Assembly: GCA_022511425.1 (NCBI GenBank)
Contig: JAFLRO010000002.1
Span: forward strand, 1-64,000
Reading direction: 5' to 3'
DNA length: 64,000 nucleotides
Source: Acetatifactor sp.
GTDB lineage: Bacteria > Bacillota > Clostridia > Lachnospirales > Lachnospiraceae
Both the position numbers and the translations under genes were made by a program. The notes beneath the pieces were generated by a model, which was not told the DNA's origin, searched no databases, and saw only the letters and a list, made by a program, of their open reading frames with translations. How positions within the stretch are numbered: the first letter of the stretch is position 1; each line of letters opens with the position of its first letter. Positions 1 through 9,199 of the stretch are shown piece after piece.

Positions 1-272
1 TTTGCAGAAGGGAAGTGCCACGGGTGCGGCAAGCAATATCATGTGGTGACAAGTATGCTTCTCTATGACGGAACATTTGAACAGGGAGAATATTCCGGAG
101 AGGGCAGGCTGTATGATGAGATGACAGGCGGCTTGTTGTACGAAGGTAGCTTTTATCAAGGCTTTTACGATGGCCAGGGGAAAATATATGACCCTGTAAC
201 CGGTTATCTGATCTATGAGGGAGGCTTCCGGGAAAGCCAGTATGACGGCCAGGGGAAACACTATGTCAAGGG
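1..272 (+). repeat. Long direct repeat, copy A (identical to 26844-27115)
   Basis: Base-by-base identity for 272 nt, then divergence inside the same gene family. Confidence 0.93.
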
Positions 273-429
273 GGTTCTGGTCTATCAAGGAGAGTTCCAC
301 CTGGGTAAATACAACGGAAGGGGAATTCTGTACGATCCTGTTACCGGAACGGTGGTCTTTGACGGAATATTTAACAATGACCAGCCCATATACGGATCTA
401 CGGACCACGAATCTACGGATGAATACTAA
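1..429 (+). CDS. MORN-repeat protein, C-terminal fragment (5' truncated by window start)
   Basis: Frame 1 is open from base 1 (FAEGKCHGCGKQYHVVTSMLLYDGTFEQGEYSGEGRLY...); YxGxFxxGxxxGxGxxY repeats; nearly identical to the C-terminus of the protein at 25206-27305. Confidence 0.85.
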   Translation, partial: FAEGKCHGCGKQYHVVTSMLLYDGTFEQGEYSGEGRLYDEMTGGLLYEGSFYQGFYDGQGKIYDPVTGYLIYEGGFRESQYDGQGKHYVKGVLVYQGEFHLGKYNGRGILYDPVTGTVVFDGIFNNDQPIYGSTDHESTDEY

Positions 430-597
430 AACCTGTTATCTAAGCAATAGTTGAATATGTAAAAATTGCCCTAAAAAAAAGCGAAAGATTCAGTTTTTTT
501 GGTAAGGAAAACGATTTACAAATTGAATAATCTGCATATAATTGTTAATTATAGAACTGAAAATGTCATTCATGTAGCTATGAAAGGAAGGTTGGAG

Positions 598-822
598 ATG
601 GTAAAGACGATTCGGTTGACACCAGATGCAGTCCAGCACTTTGTGGAAGTAACATCCCGTTGCGATTTCGACATTGACATTTCCTACAACAGGTACGTAG
701 TGGATGCCAAGTCGTTCTTAGGAGTGTATGGACTGGATTTCAGGAGCCCGCTCACAGTGACTTACGAGGGATACGATGCAGAGCTTGAGGAGCTCTTGCA
801 GAAGCTTTCTCTGGCAAGCTAG
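598..822 (+). CDS. HPr-family phosphocarrier-like protein lacking the active-site histidine
   Basis: MVKTIRLTPDAVQHFVEVTSRCDFDIDISYNRYVVDAKSFLGVYGLDFRSPLTVTYEGYDAELEELLQKL; HPr-like 'DAKSFLGV' Ser46 region. Confidence 0.75.
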   Translation: MVKTIRLTPDAVQHFVEVTSRCDFDIDISYNRYVVDAKSFLGVYGLDFRSPLTVTYEGYDAELEELLQKLSLAS

Positions 823-899
823 TTTTGACTCCTGTTTGGCACAATTGATGCCAGCAAATGTATGGACGCCGTTGAATGGGCGGACATGCGGAAATATTG

Positions 900-952
900 A
901 CTCCCTGTGCAAGATAGAGTACACTATCTTTCATGGGGAGTTTTGTTTTTTG
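900..952 (+). terminator. Rho-independent terminator after the HPr-like gene
   Basis: actccctgtgcaagatag-agtaca-ctatctttcatggggagt followed by ttttgtttttt. Confidence 0.75.
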
Positions 953-1032
953 TGGTGTGACAATGGTGCGACAAGCCGGGCAGATGGATCTTTTCAGGTT
1001 TTCAGGCTGTGCTTCGGAAGGGTAAAGAAATC

Positions 1033-3768
1033 ATGGTGGAACATCGGACAGAACAAAATATAATTTCATATGATGAAAATCAGGAAATGACATTTCCCGG
1101 TGAAATGGGGGACGTGGAGCTTCCGACGGGAGAAGTATGTGTCTCTGTCAGAAATCTGGTGGAATTCATCCTTCGCTACGGGGACATCGATAACCGCATT
1201 CAGGTCTCCCCGGACAATGCTATGCAGGAAGGCGGAAAGATACACCGTATGATCCAGCGCCGGATGGGAGCGGAATATCAGGCAGAAGTTTCTCTGAAAT
1301 ATACTCATCCCACGGAGAAATATGTATTGATCGTGGAAGGCCGGGCTGATGGAATCATTCATCAGGACGGCAGAGTGATCATCGATGAAATCAAGGGCAC
1401 TTATCGGGATTTGGCCAGGATTAAAGCACCGCTGCCCCTGCATCTTGCCCAGGCAAAGTGCTATGCCTATATGTACGGATTACAGAAAGAACTTGCGGAA
1501 ATCCAAGTTCGCTTGACTTATTGTAATATTCCCACAGAAGAGATTCGGTATTTTTATCAGGACTATACTTTTCAGGAGCTTGAAACCTGGTTCCAAGACC
1601 TTATTATCGCTTATCGAAGGTGGTCGGATTACACCTGGGAGTGGTGGGAAATCAGACAGCATTCCATTGACGGTCTGGCATTTCCATTCCCCTATCGGGA
1701 GGGGCAGCGGGAGCTGGTTGCCAATGTATACAGGACCATCTATCATAGCAGGAAATTGTTCCTTGAGGCACCCACCGGTGTGGGTAAGACGATTTCCACC
1801 ATCTATCCTGCGGTTCAGGCCATGGGAAAGGATATGGGCGAAAAACTTTTTTATCTGACAGCAAAGACCATCACCCGGACTGTGGCAGAGGATACTCTGG
1901 AATTGCTGCGGCAGCATGGGCTTCGCATGAAGAGTGTCATCCTGACTGCTAAAGAAAAAATTTGTTTCATGGAGCAGACAGAATGCAACCCTGACTACTG
2001 TCCGTATGCTAAAGGGCATTATGACAGGGTAAACGAGGCCATGTTTGCTATGCTCACCGGTCAGGAGAGCTTTGGCAGGGAGCAGATTGAGAACTATGCC
2101 CGGCAGTATCAGGTCTGTCCCTTTGAACTGTGTCTGGATATGAGCCTGTATGCTGATGCAGTGATCTGCGACTATAATTATCTCTTTGATCCCCATGTGT
2201 ATCTGAAACGCTTTTTTGCAGATGGAGCAGGCGGAAACTATATTTTTCTTATAGACGAAGCGCACAATTTGTTGGAACGAGGCAGGGAGATGTACAGTGC
2301 ATCCCTGTTTAAGGAACAGTTTCTTGAACTGCGGAAGGAAATCAAACAGACAGTCATGTCAGAAAGCGCCGAGGTCAAGAAAAACAACAATGTTTCCGGG
2401 CAAATGACGCTGGAGATGACATTGCTTTCGACGGAGACGTCAGGAGAAGTTGAGAAGCAGGATGAAGAACTTGAGACAATTGACCAGACTGGTACTAACT
2501 ATTTTGAGAATGATATGAATCAGGATAACGAACAGTTTATTGCCGACAGGAAAAGAAGGCATCATGGAGGTCGGAGTGTACTGGTTAGGGAAGGTTACGC
2601 GGACAAACTGGTCTATCTTCTGGAGAGGTGTAACAAGGAGCTGCTGGCAATGAAACGGGAGTGTGAAGGAGGCCGTCTGGTTGAGGATATTGACTTTTTT
2701 GTACAACCTTTGATACGGCTTCATGCTACTTTGGACGACTATCTCTCCGAGCAGGAGGAAGAGCAGCTGCCTGTGCGGGAACTGCTGTTGGACTTCTTCT
2801 TTGATGTAAGCCATTTCCTGGAGATTTATGAGCTCGTGGATGAGAATTATGTGAAATATACGCAGCTGGGCGATGACGATACTTTTCTTTTGAAGCTTTT
2901 CTGTGTCAATCCGAGAGAGAACTTGAAGAACTGCATGATGCGAGGACGCAGCACCATTCTGTTTTCCGCAACTTTCCTGCCCATTCAGTACTATAAGAAA
3001 CTTCTTGGTGGAGATCAGGACGACTATGAGGTCTATGCCAAGTCAGTGTTTGACCCGCAGAAGCGAGCGCTGTTCATAGCCAATGACGTCACCAGCAAGT
3101 ACACAAGGCGTTCCGAGGAGGAGTATGACAATATCGCCCGTTATATTGAGGAGATCGTGAAGAACCGTCACGGCAATTACATGGTGTTCTGCCCTTCTTA
3201 TTCCTTCCTGCGAACCATCTATGACAAGTATGTGGAGCGGTATGCCGGGGAGGACAGGGAGTGTATTATCCAGAGTGAGTACATGAGCGAGGCGGACAGG
3301 GAGGACTTTCTTGCCAGATTTCGAGGATGCGGCGACCTGGATATTCAGGCGGATATTGCCATGGAGATTGAGGTGGAGGACACTATTCTAATCGGTTTTT
3401 GTGTGCTGGGAGGTATCTTTGGGGAGGGCATCGACTTGAGGAAGGACAGCCTGATCGGAGCCATCATTGTGGGAACCGGTCTGCCCCAGGTGTGTTTCGA
3501 GCGGGAGATCCTTAAGGATTACTTTGATAGTGAGGGAGAGAGCGGATTTGATTACTCATACCGATATCCAGGGTTGAACAAGGTGCTACAGGCTGCGGGG
3601 AGAGTGATCCGTACTGTGGAGGATGTAGGAATCATTGCTTTGTTGGATCAGCGTTTTCTGCAATTTGCTTATCAGAAGTTGTTTCCCAGGGAGTGGGCGG
3701 TTTATGAGACCGTGACTGTTGATACCATTTCCAAACGGGTGGAACGCTTTTGGGATTCCTGGCTCTAA
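1033..3768 (+). CDS. XPD/DinG-family ATP-dependent DNA helicase with N-terminal PD-(D/E)XK nuclease-like domain
   Basis: APTGVGKT Walker A, LIDEAHN box, clustered Cys (CFMEQTECNPDYCPY...CPFELC) as in Fe-S helicases, VEGRADGI...VIIDEIKGTY nuclease-like motif, QAAGRVIRT motif VI. Confidence 0.85.
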   Translation: MVEHRTEQNIISYDENQEMTFPGEMGDVELPTGEVCVSVRNLVEFILRYGDIDNRIQVSPDNAMQEGGKIHRMIQRRMGAEYQAEVSLKYTHPTEKYVLIVEGRADGIIHQDGRVIIDEIKGTYRDLARIKAPLPLHLAQAKCYAYMYGLQKELAEIQVRLTYCNIPTEEIRYFYQDYTFQELETWFQDLIIAYRRWSDYTWEWWEIRQHSIDGLAFPFPYREGQRELVANVYRTIYHSRKLFLEAPTGVGKTISTIYPAVQAMGKDMGEKLFYLTAKTITRTVAEDTLELLRQHGLRMKSVILTAKEKICFMEQTECNPDYCPYAKGHYDRVNEAMFAMLTGQESFGREQIENYARQYQVCPFELCLDMSLYADAVICDYNYLFDPHVYLKRFFADGAGGNYIFLIDEAHNLLERGREMYSASLFKEQFLELRKEIKQTVMSESAEVKKNNNVSGQMTLEMTLLSTETSGEVEKQDEELETIDQTGTNYFENDMNQDNEQFIADRKRRHHGGRSVLVREGYADKLVYLLERCNKELLAMKRECEGGRLVEDIDFFVQPLIRLHATLDDYLSEQEEEQLPVRELLLDFFFDVSHFLEIYELVDENYVKYTQLGDDDTFLLKLFCVNPRENLKNCMMRGRSTILFSATFLPIQYYKKLLGGDQDDYEVYAKSVFDPQKRALFIANDVTSKYTRRSEEEYDNIARYIEEIVKNRHGNYMVFCPSYSFLRTIYDKYVERYAGEDRECIIQSEYMSEADREDFLARFRGCGDLDIQADIAMEIEVEDTILIGFCVLGGIFGEGIDLRKDSLIGAIIVGTGLPQVCFEREILKDYFDSEGESGFDYSYRYPGLNKVLQAAGRVIRTVEDVGIIALLDQRFLQFAYQKLFPREWAVYETVTVDTISKRVERFWDSWL

Positions 3769-4021
3769 TTTTGCAAGAAATGGCGTCAAAAATAGTGGAA
3801 ATGACATCGCAAAAATGGTAAAATGACATGTGTGTATATGTGGATAACTATGTGGATTTGGTGGATTTTACGAGAAAAAGAGGATTAAAAACGACATTTG
3901 TATCTTGGGGAGATCGTTTTGAGGTTTTGCAAGTTAAATGATAGAGTACTGAATCAGTCAATGAAGATTGAGAGTAAAGCTTAAGTCCGCCTCAGGCGGC
4001 AGAAAGAGAGGAAGTGTAGCA

Positions 4022-5335
4022 ATGTGGGCTTATGAGAGTGTGTTTTATCAGATTTATCCCCTGGGATTCTGTGGGGCACCCTTTGAGAATGACGGTCTGT
4101 TAGAGCACCGGATTTTGAAGGTATTGGACTGGATTCCTCATATGGTAAAGCTGGGTGTGAATGCTGTCTATTTCTCCCCCCTGTTCGAATCGGATACCCA
4201 TGGCTATAACACCCGTGATTATCGCAAGCTGGATGTGCGGTTGGGCACGAACGAGGATTTTAAGAAAGTGTGCAGCGCCCTGCATGAAAACGGTATCAGA
4301 GTGGTGCTGGACGGTGTGTTCAACCATGTGGGCAGAGGTTTCGGGCCTTTTCAGGATGTACTTAGGAACAGGGAGAGTTCTCCTTATGTGAGTTGGTTCC
4401 ATCGCATTGAATTCGGCGGTAACTCCAACTATAATGACGGTCTCTGGTATGAGGGCTGGGAAGGCAACTACGATCTGGTGAAGCTGAATTTACATAATGA
4501 AGATGTAATCAATTATCTATTGGAAAGTGTAAAAGGCTGGGTGGATGAGTTTGATATCGACGGACTTCGGCTGGACGTGGCTTACTGTCTGGATGAGGGC
4601 TTTGTGCGCAGGCTTCGCGGTTATACCCAGAGCTTAAAAGAGGACTTCTTCCTGGTGGGAGAGATGCTTCATGGGGATTACAACCGGCTGATGAACGACC
4701 AGATGCTGCACTCAGCCACTAATTACGAGTGTTATAAGGGGCTGTTCAGCAGTTTCAACAGCATGAATATGTTTGAGATTGTCCACTCCCTGCTTCGTCA
4801 GTTTGGGCCGGAGAATTGGACGCTGTACAAAGGAAAGCACCTGTTGTCTTTTGTGGATAACCACGATGTGACCAGGGTTGCCAGCATCCTTACCAACGAG
4901 AAGCATCTGCCGCTTATCTATGCGTTAGCCTTCGGTATGCCCGGCATCCCCTGTGTCTATTACGGAAGCGAATGGGGAGAGAAAGCGGACAAGAGACAGG
5001 GAGACCCTGCGCTGCGCCCCAGCTTTGAAACGCCAGTATGGAATGAGTTGGGAGACTGGATCAGTTGTCTTGCCAAGGCAAAGAAGCAGTCAGCAGCCTT
5101 GAACTATGGCAGCTTCCGCTCGGTGCTGCTGACCAACAAGCAGTGTATTTTTGAGAGAAGGACGGACGAGGAGCGGGTGCTGGTAGCCATCAACGCGGAC
5201 GGAGAGGACTTTGTGGCTCACTTTGACGCGGGCTGCGGCACAGCGGTGGATCTGATAAGTGGAGAGAAGCATGATTTTGGAGGTGGTTCCACATTGCCGG
5301 CTTACAGCGCATATTTTTGGAAGATGGAGAGATAG
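4022..5335 (+). CDS. GH13 alpha-amylase family glycosidase
   Basis: YQIYPLGF, GVNAVYFSPLFES, VVLDGVFNHVG, DGLRLDVAYCLDE, LVGEMLHGD, SFVDNHDVTRVAS. Confidence 0.92.
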   Translation: MWAYESVFYQIYPLGFCGAPFENDGLLEHRILKVLDWIPHMVKLGVNAVYFSPLFESDTHGYNTRDYRKLDVRLGTNEDFKKVCSALHENGIRVVLDGVFNHVGRGFGPFQDVLRNRESSPYVSWFHRIEFGGNSNYNDGLWYEGWEGNYDLVKLNLHNEDVINYLLESVKGWVDEFDIDGLRLDVAYCLDEGFVRRLRGYTQSLKEDFFLVGEMLHGDYNRLMNDQMLHSATNYECYKGLFSSFNSMNMFEIVHSLLRQFGPENWTLYKGKHLLSFVDNHDVTRVASILTNEKHLPLIYALAFGMPGIPCVYYGSEWGEKADKRQGDPALRPSFETPVWNELGDWISCLAKAKKQSAALNYGSFRSVLLTNKQCIFERRTDEERVLVAINADGEDFVAHFDAGCGTAVDLISGEKHDFGGGSTLPAYSAYFWKMER

Positions 5336-5536
5336 TAAGCGCGACTGTGCCAGTTTGTTATTCCCGCGAGGAGTGCTAAGCGCCGGTGGCGCTTGTACAG
5401 TACCGACCGGAGTGACAGGAGTGGAACATAGACCGAATATTCATGAATAGGTAACATGAGAAATATTAGGAGGCGGAGAGTCTGCGAGGGCAGATTTTCT
5501 GTCTCCTGTTTTTTTCACATTTGGGTTCTCTGTATT

Positions 5537-5596
5537 TTGGTTCTTTATATCTTAGTTCTTTATATCTTAGTTCTTTATATCTTAGTTCCCTATATA
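5537..5596 (+). repeat. 15-bp tandem repeat, about 4 units (ttagttctttatatc)
   Basis: ttggttctttatatc / ttagttctttatatc / ttagttctttatatc / ttagttccctatata. Confidence 0.9.
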
Positions 5597-5620
5597 TTTT
5601 TAAAACTTTATAAAATAGGG

Positions 5621-5686
5621 TTGACATATAATATTATATGATGTATAGTATCGACAACAAGCAATATTATACAGCGTATAATATTG
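5621..5686 (+). promoter_or_regulatory. padR-operon promoter with two palindromic operator candidates
   Basis: TTGACA (5621-5626), 17-bp spacer, TATAGT (5644-5649); perfect palindrome catataatattatatg (5625-5640); caatattata-cagcg-tataatattg (5662-5686). Confidence 0.75.
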
Positions 5687-5707
5687 TATGAACAGGAGGC
5701 GCAAAGA

Positions 5708-6079
5708 ATGATTTTCAACACAGGTGCAGCCCTTCTGGATGCCATTGTGCTTGCTGTTGTGTCCAAGGAACCGGAGGGAACCTACGGGTACAAGATTACG
5801 CAGGAGGTTCGTCAGGTCATAGAATTATCGGAGTCCACGCTGTATCCCGTCCTGCGCAGACTGCAGAAGGATGAATGCCTGGAGGTCTATGACTTGGAAT
5901 GTGCCGGCAGGAACCGACGGTACTATAAAGTGACCAGTCGGGGCTGGGCGCAGCTTCAGCTTTACGAGAGCGAATGGCGGCAGTATTCGGAGAAGATTAC
6001 AGGGCTGTTTGAGGGCAGGCTTAACCTGTCCAATGGGACTAACGAGGGAAAGGATAGCACAAAGTGCGGGGAAAAGTGA
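5708..6079 (+). CDS. PadR-family transcriptional regulator
   Basis: LDAIVLAVVSKEPEGTYGYKITQEV...ESTLYPVLRRLQKDECLEVY...GRNRRYYKVTSRG; RBS aacaggagg. Confidence 0.92.
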   Translation: MIFNTGAALLDAIVLAVVSKEPEGTYGYKITQEVRQVIELSESTLYPVLRRLQKDECLEVYDLECAGRNRRYYKVTSRGWAQLQLYESEWRQYSEKITGLFEGRLNLSNGTNEGKDSTKCGEK

Positions 6080-6080
6080 A

Positions 6081-6758
6081 ATGAACAGAAGTGATTTTAT
6101 GAACCAATTGGAAAGGCTGCTTCTGAATATCTCTCCCACAGAGCGGGAGGCAGCGCTGCAGTATTATAATGATTATTTTGATGACGCAGGTCCAGAGAAT
6201 GAAAAGGAAGTCATCGAGGCTCTGGGGAACCCTGCCAGGGTTGCGGAGAATATTAAGCGGGATCTTCAGGAGAACAGCGAGACCCGTGCAAAAGCTTCTG
6301 ACCGGGCATTGGTGGAGTACGGTAAGGCAATGAACATTCAAAGTCAACCCCAACCGGAAAGACCTGTGGAAAAAAAGACGGAGATGCCCACCTGGGCCAT
6401 TGTGTTACTGGCGGTACTGCTGGTGCTGGCTTCTCCGGCAATCCTGGGAGTGAGTACGGGCGTTTTTGGTGTTATTATAGGTATTCTGGCATCATGGTTT
6501 GCCATTATTTTTGGTTTCGGCGTTGCAGCACTGGCTTTGTTTGTTGCCACATTTATCTTGGTGATTGTAGGTATCATGTGTATTCCTGCCGATGCACTGG
6601 TGGGAATGGGTCTGATAGGCTGCGGTCTGTTGTGCTGCGGTATTGGCATTCTGTTTTTGATGTTGACTGTGGCAATGGGCGGTATAGTTACTCCCGCCGT
6701 GTGCAAAGGGATTGCAGGTCTCTTCCGAAAAAAGCCTGCTAAGGGAAAGGAGAACTGA
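6081..6758 (+). CDS. DUF1700-type membrane protein
   Basis: MNRSDFMNQLERLLLNISPTEREAALQYYNDYFDDAGPENEKEVIEALGNPARVAENIK followed by multiple TM segments; adjacent to padR. Confidence 0.85.
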   Translation: MNRSDFMNQLERLLLNISPTEREAALQYYNDYFDDAGPENEKEVIEALGNPARVAENIKRDLQENSETRAKASDRALVEYGKAMNIQSQPQPERPVEKKTEMPTWAIVLLAVLLVLASPAILGVSTGVFGVIIGILASWFAIIFGFGVAALALFVATFILVIVGIMCIPADALVGMGLIGCGLLCCGIGILFLMLTVAMGGIVTPAVCKGIAGLFRKKPAKGKEN

Positions 6759-6762
6759 GAAT

Positions 6763-7719
6763 ATGAAAAAGTTTATGAAGTTTTGCGCCATCATGGCAGC
6801 AATACTGGTGGTGCTTGGGGCTGCATTGGCTTTCACTGCCGGTAGGTTTCGGGGAAGAGAAGTCGTCTCTGATATAGTAGATTCTGTCACAGGAGGCAGG
6901 GTACATGTAAACTGGAGCGGTTGGAACATTCCCTGGGGAGTAACTTTTCACGATGACTGGCATTTTGATTTGAACACATCAAATGTCTATGACAAGGATT
7001 ATGAAATTTACCGGGGTGATGTAACCGACTTTGATATTGACGGTAAATTTGACCAGTTGGATATTGAACTTGGGGGATACATTTTTGAGACGGCAGTTTC
7101 TCCGGATAACTCCTTTTATCTAACCACCAGTAATGTGGATAAATTTCAGTGCTATGTAAAAAAAGGAGTTCTGCATTTGACGGCTGTGAACTCCGGTGTC
7201 AACATCAGTCTCGGAAATATAACGGACAGAAAGATCACCCTCTATATACCGGAGGAAGCGTTACTTTCGAAGGTAGAATTGGAGCTGGGTGCCGGACAGG
7301 TGGTCATAGACGATTTGAGTGCCGCAGTGGTCTCCCTTGAAGTGGGTGCCGGTCAGATTCAGGCCAGGAATATCCAGACCGGTAAATTGGAGATTTCTGT
7401 AGGCGCCGGTCAGGTTGAACTTCCCGGAATGAAAGTGGATGAGTTGAAGGTTGAGATCGGTATGGGCGAGTTGGTGGGCAGCGGCTCCATAGACAAGAGT
7501 GCCGATCTGGAGTGCTCCATGGGAAATCTGGAACTGACGCTGACTGGAAGTCAGAAGGATTTTAACTATCAGTTAGAGGTTGCTGCAGGAAATTTGGATC
7601 TGGGCAGTAACAGTTACAGCGGATTAGCAACGAAACAAAAGATTCTGAGCCCTACTGCCGTAAAAACTATGGACATTGAGTGCTCTATGGGTAATGTCAC
7701 CATTTCTTTTGAGGAATAG
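6763..7719 (+). CDS. DUF4097-type beta-repeat membrane protein
   Basis: N-terminal TM then repetitive VGAGQI/VEIGMGEL segments; PadR-DUF1700-DUF4097 gene order. Confidence 0.8.
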   Translation: MKKFMKFCAIMAAILVVLGAALAFTAGRFRGREVVSDIVDSVTGGRVHVNWSGWNIPWGVTFHDDWHFDLNTSNVYDKDYEIYRGDVTDFDIDGKFDQLDIELGGYIFETAVSPDNSFYLTTSNVDKFQCYVKKGVLHLTAVNSGVNISLGNITDRKITLYIPEEALLSKVELELGAGQVVIDDLSAAVVSLEVGAGQIQARNIQTGKLEISVGAGQVELPGMKVDELKVEIGMGELVGSGSIDKSADLECSMGNLELTLTGSQKDFNYQLEVAAGNLDLGSNSYSGLATKQKILSPTAVKTMDIECSMGNVTISFEE

Positions 7720-7728
7720 AGCTTCCAA

Positions 7729-8637
7729 TCAGTGAACATCAGGGAACAAGCCGGCTTTCCGCAAGGCAGGGCGCAACGTCAAGTAGATAATGGTGGCTGC
7801 AGCCACAGCCACTACTGCGTTGACAGCGGTGGTCACAGTGGCCATCTTAGCCAGCGCTGAAGCGATATCCTGGGGTACGCCCAACAGGTATGTCTTGTAA
7901 AAATAGCCTACCAGCGGGTCAGCTACTACATTAAAAGCCATACCGCAGACACATGCCGCGATGGTAGCGCCGGTCACATACTTTGGGGAGTGGTCGCGGC
8001 TCAGCCTGAGCAGCTTGTGGGCCACCAGTCCAACGGTCAGTCCAATACAGAGTTTTAACAGAAAGGTCTTGGGAGCGCTGGTCACATAGGCTGTGGTCAG
8101 ATCGCCGATGGTCATGCCCACCGCGCCTGCCAGACCGCCCCAGTAACCGCCCAGCAGCAGAGCCGCCAGCACGCAGAACACATTTCCGAAATGAAAGGCG
8201 GTTTTCTCCGGACCTACAGGAATATCAATCTTGAAAAAGGCAAAGCCGATGTAACAAAGCGCTGCCAGAAGACCTGCCATCGCCAGACGCTTGACATCCG
8301 TTTTGTCCGATTTGTACACGCCAAAGACTGCATTGCTGATACCCTTTCCGGTCAACAGAATTGCAAAAAACATCAGTGTCAGGCTGTAGGAATAGGGGCG
8401 TTCCTGGCTGAGTTTTCGATCGGACAGGGCATTCACCTCAGCATTCAGAGCGTCCAGATCTCCCTCCGCTGTGTTGTTCTCTACAGCGCTGATTTGGGCT
8501 TTCAGCTCCTTCAATGCATCTCCAGTTGCTACTGAGGCGCGATAGCTGGTATTGTAGGTAATAATCGCAAGCACGATACCTGCAATCAACAGTATTGCGC
8601 CCACCAGAAGCAGTCCGTAACTTTTTTTCTTTTCCAT
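7729..8637 (-). CDS. ECF transporter S-component family protein
   Basis: RLAMAGLLAALCYIGFAFFKIDIPVG...FHFGNVFCVLAALLLGGYWGGLAGAVGMTIGDLTTAYVTSAPKTFLLK. Confidence 0.8.
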   Translation of the reverse strand: MEKKKSYGLLLVGAILLIAGIVLAIITYNTSYRASVATGDALKELKAQISAVENNTAEGDLDALNAEVNALSDRKLSQERPYSYSLTLMFFAILLTGKGISNAVFGVYKSDKTDVKRLAMAGLLAALCYIGFAFFKIDIPVGPEKTAFHFGNVFCVLAALLLGGYWGGLAGAVGMTIGDLTTAYVTSAPKTFLLKLCIGLTVGLVAHKLLRLSRDHSPKYVTGATIAACVCGMAFNVVADPLVGYFYKTYLLGVPQDIASALAKMATVTTAVNAVVAVAAATIIYLTLRPALRKAGLFPDVH

Positions 8638-8766
8638 AATCTTTTCTCCTCATTCTACCACACCTGCGGCATCGCACAACCCAAAACATATTTTACATCC
8701 GGGCTGTTATGTTAGTGACAGTGTATAGAAAAAGTGGATTGATTAAAAGTGCCAGAATAAAACTTT

Positions 8767-8898
8767 TTTACAAGGCCAGTTTTGAAAATATATTCTTAGG
8801 ACACAAGACATGTAGAGCGCGGCAATTCTACTTTTATTTTTCTACAGGAGTTACTGCAAAGTAGATTATTTTTCTATTTTGCGATAACTCCTTTTTTA
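8767..8898 (+). ncRNA. Candidate small RNA or attenuated leader upstream of the SARP-like regulator
   Basis: TTTACA (8767-8772), 16 bp, TATATT (8789-8794), then a long hairpin plus T-run (8846-8898); no + strand CDS ends nearby. Confidence 0.4.
8846..8898 (+). terminator. Strong intrinsic terminator hairpin
   Basis: aggagttactgcaaagtaga-ttatttt-tctattttgcgataactcct followed by tttttta; about 19/20 paired including wobbles. Confidence 0.8.
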
Positions 8899-9088
8899 TA
8901 ATTAGAAATAATTTTGTTTATTAAATTGTATATAGGTCACATTTATATTAGATAATAAGATAAGGCTATTACGTTTGAGATGTGAGAAAAATGCTTTGTA
9001 ATACAAGATGCTTTCAGTGAGACAAAGCTGACATCTGTACAAAGTTACATAAGCTGTTCTTAAAAATGTTACAGAAAGGAATGAACTT

Positions 9089-9199
9089 ATGGACTGGAAA
9101 AGGGTTTTTATGGAGCGATTAGATAAGGAAACAGAAAAATTTGCGGATGACAGCGTAGAACCGTCAAGTATACCACAAATACGGTATGATAGCATATGA
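9089..9199 (+). CDS. Small leader ORF (36 aa), overlaps the next gene by ATGA
   Basis: MDWKRVFMERLDKETEKFADDSVEPSSIPQIRYDSI*; SD-like agaaagga upstream; stop TGA 9197-9199 overlaps ATG 9196. Confidence 0.55.
   Translation: MDWKRVFMERLDKETEKFADDSVEPSSIPQIRYDSI

Noticed and set aside
776-1063. 95-aa ORF between HPr-like and helicase genes
   Set aside because: Runs through a clear terminator hairpin and overlaps both neighbours
1480-2265. Long antisense ORFs (for example 1480-2265, 22969-23949, 30079-30954, 41936-42703)
   Set aside because: They lie opposite strongly supported genes, lack recognisable motifs and have low-quality composition; treated as mirror artefacts
3839-3847. DnaA-box-like tgtggataa
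   Set aside because: A single copy without a cluster or dnaA/dnaN neighbours; not evidence of an origin
5456-5641. ORF of 61 aa with LVLYI repeats
   Set aside because: Product of reading the 15-bp tandem repeat; overlaps the padR promoter
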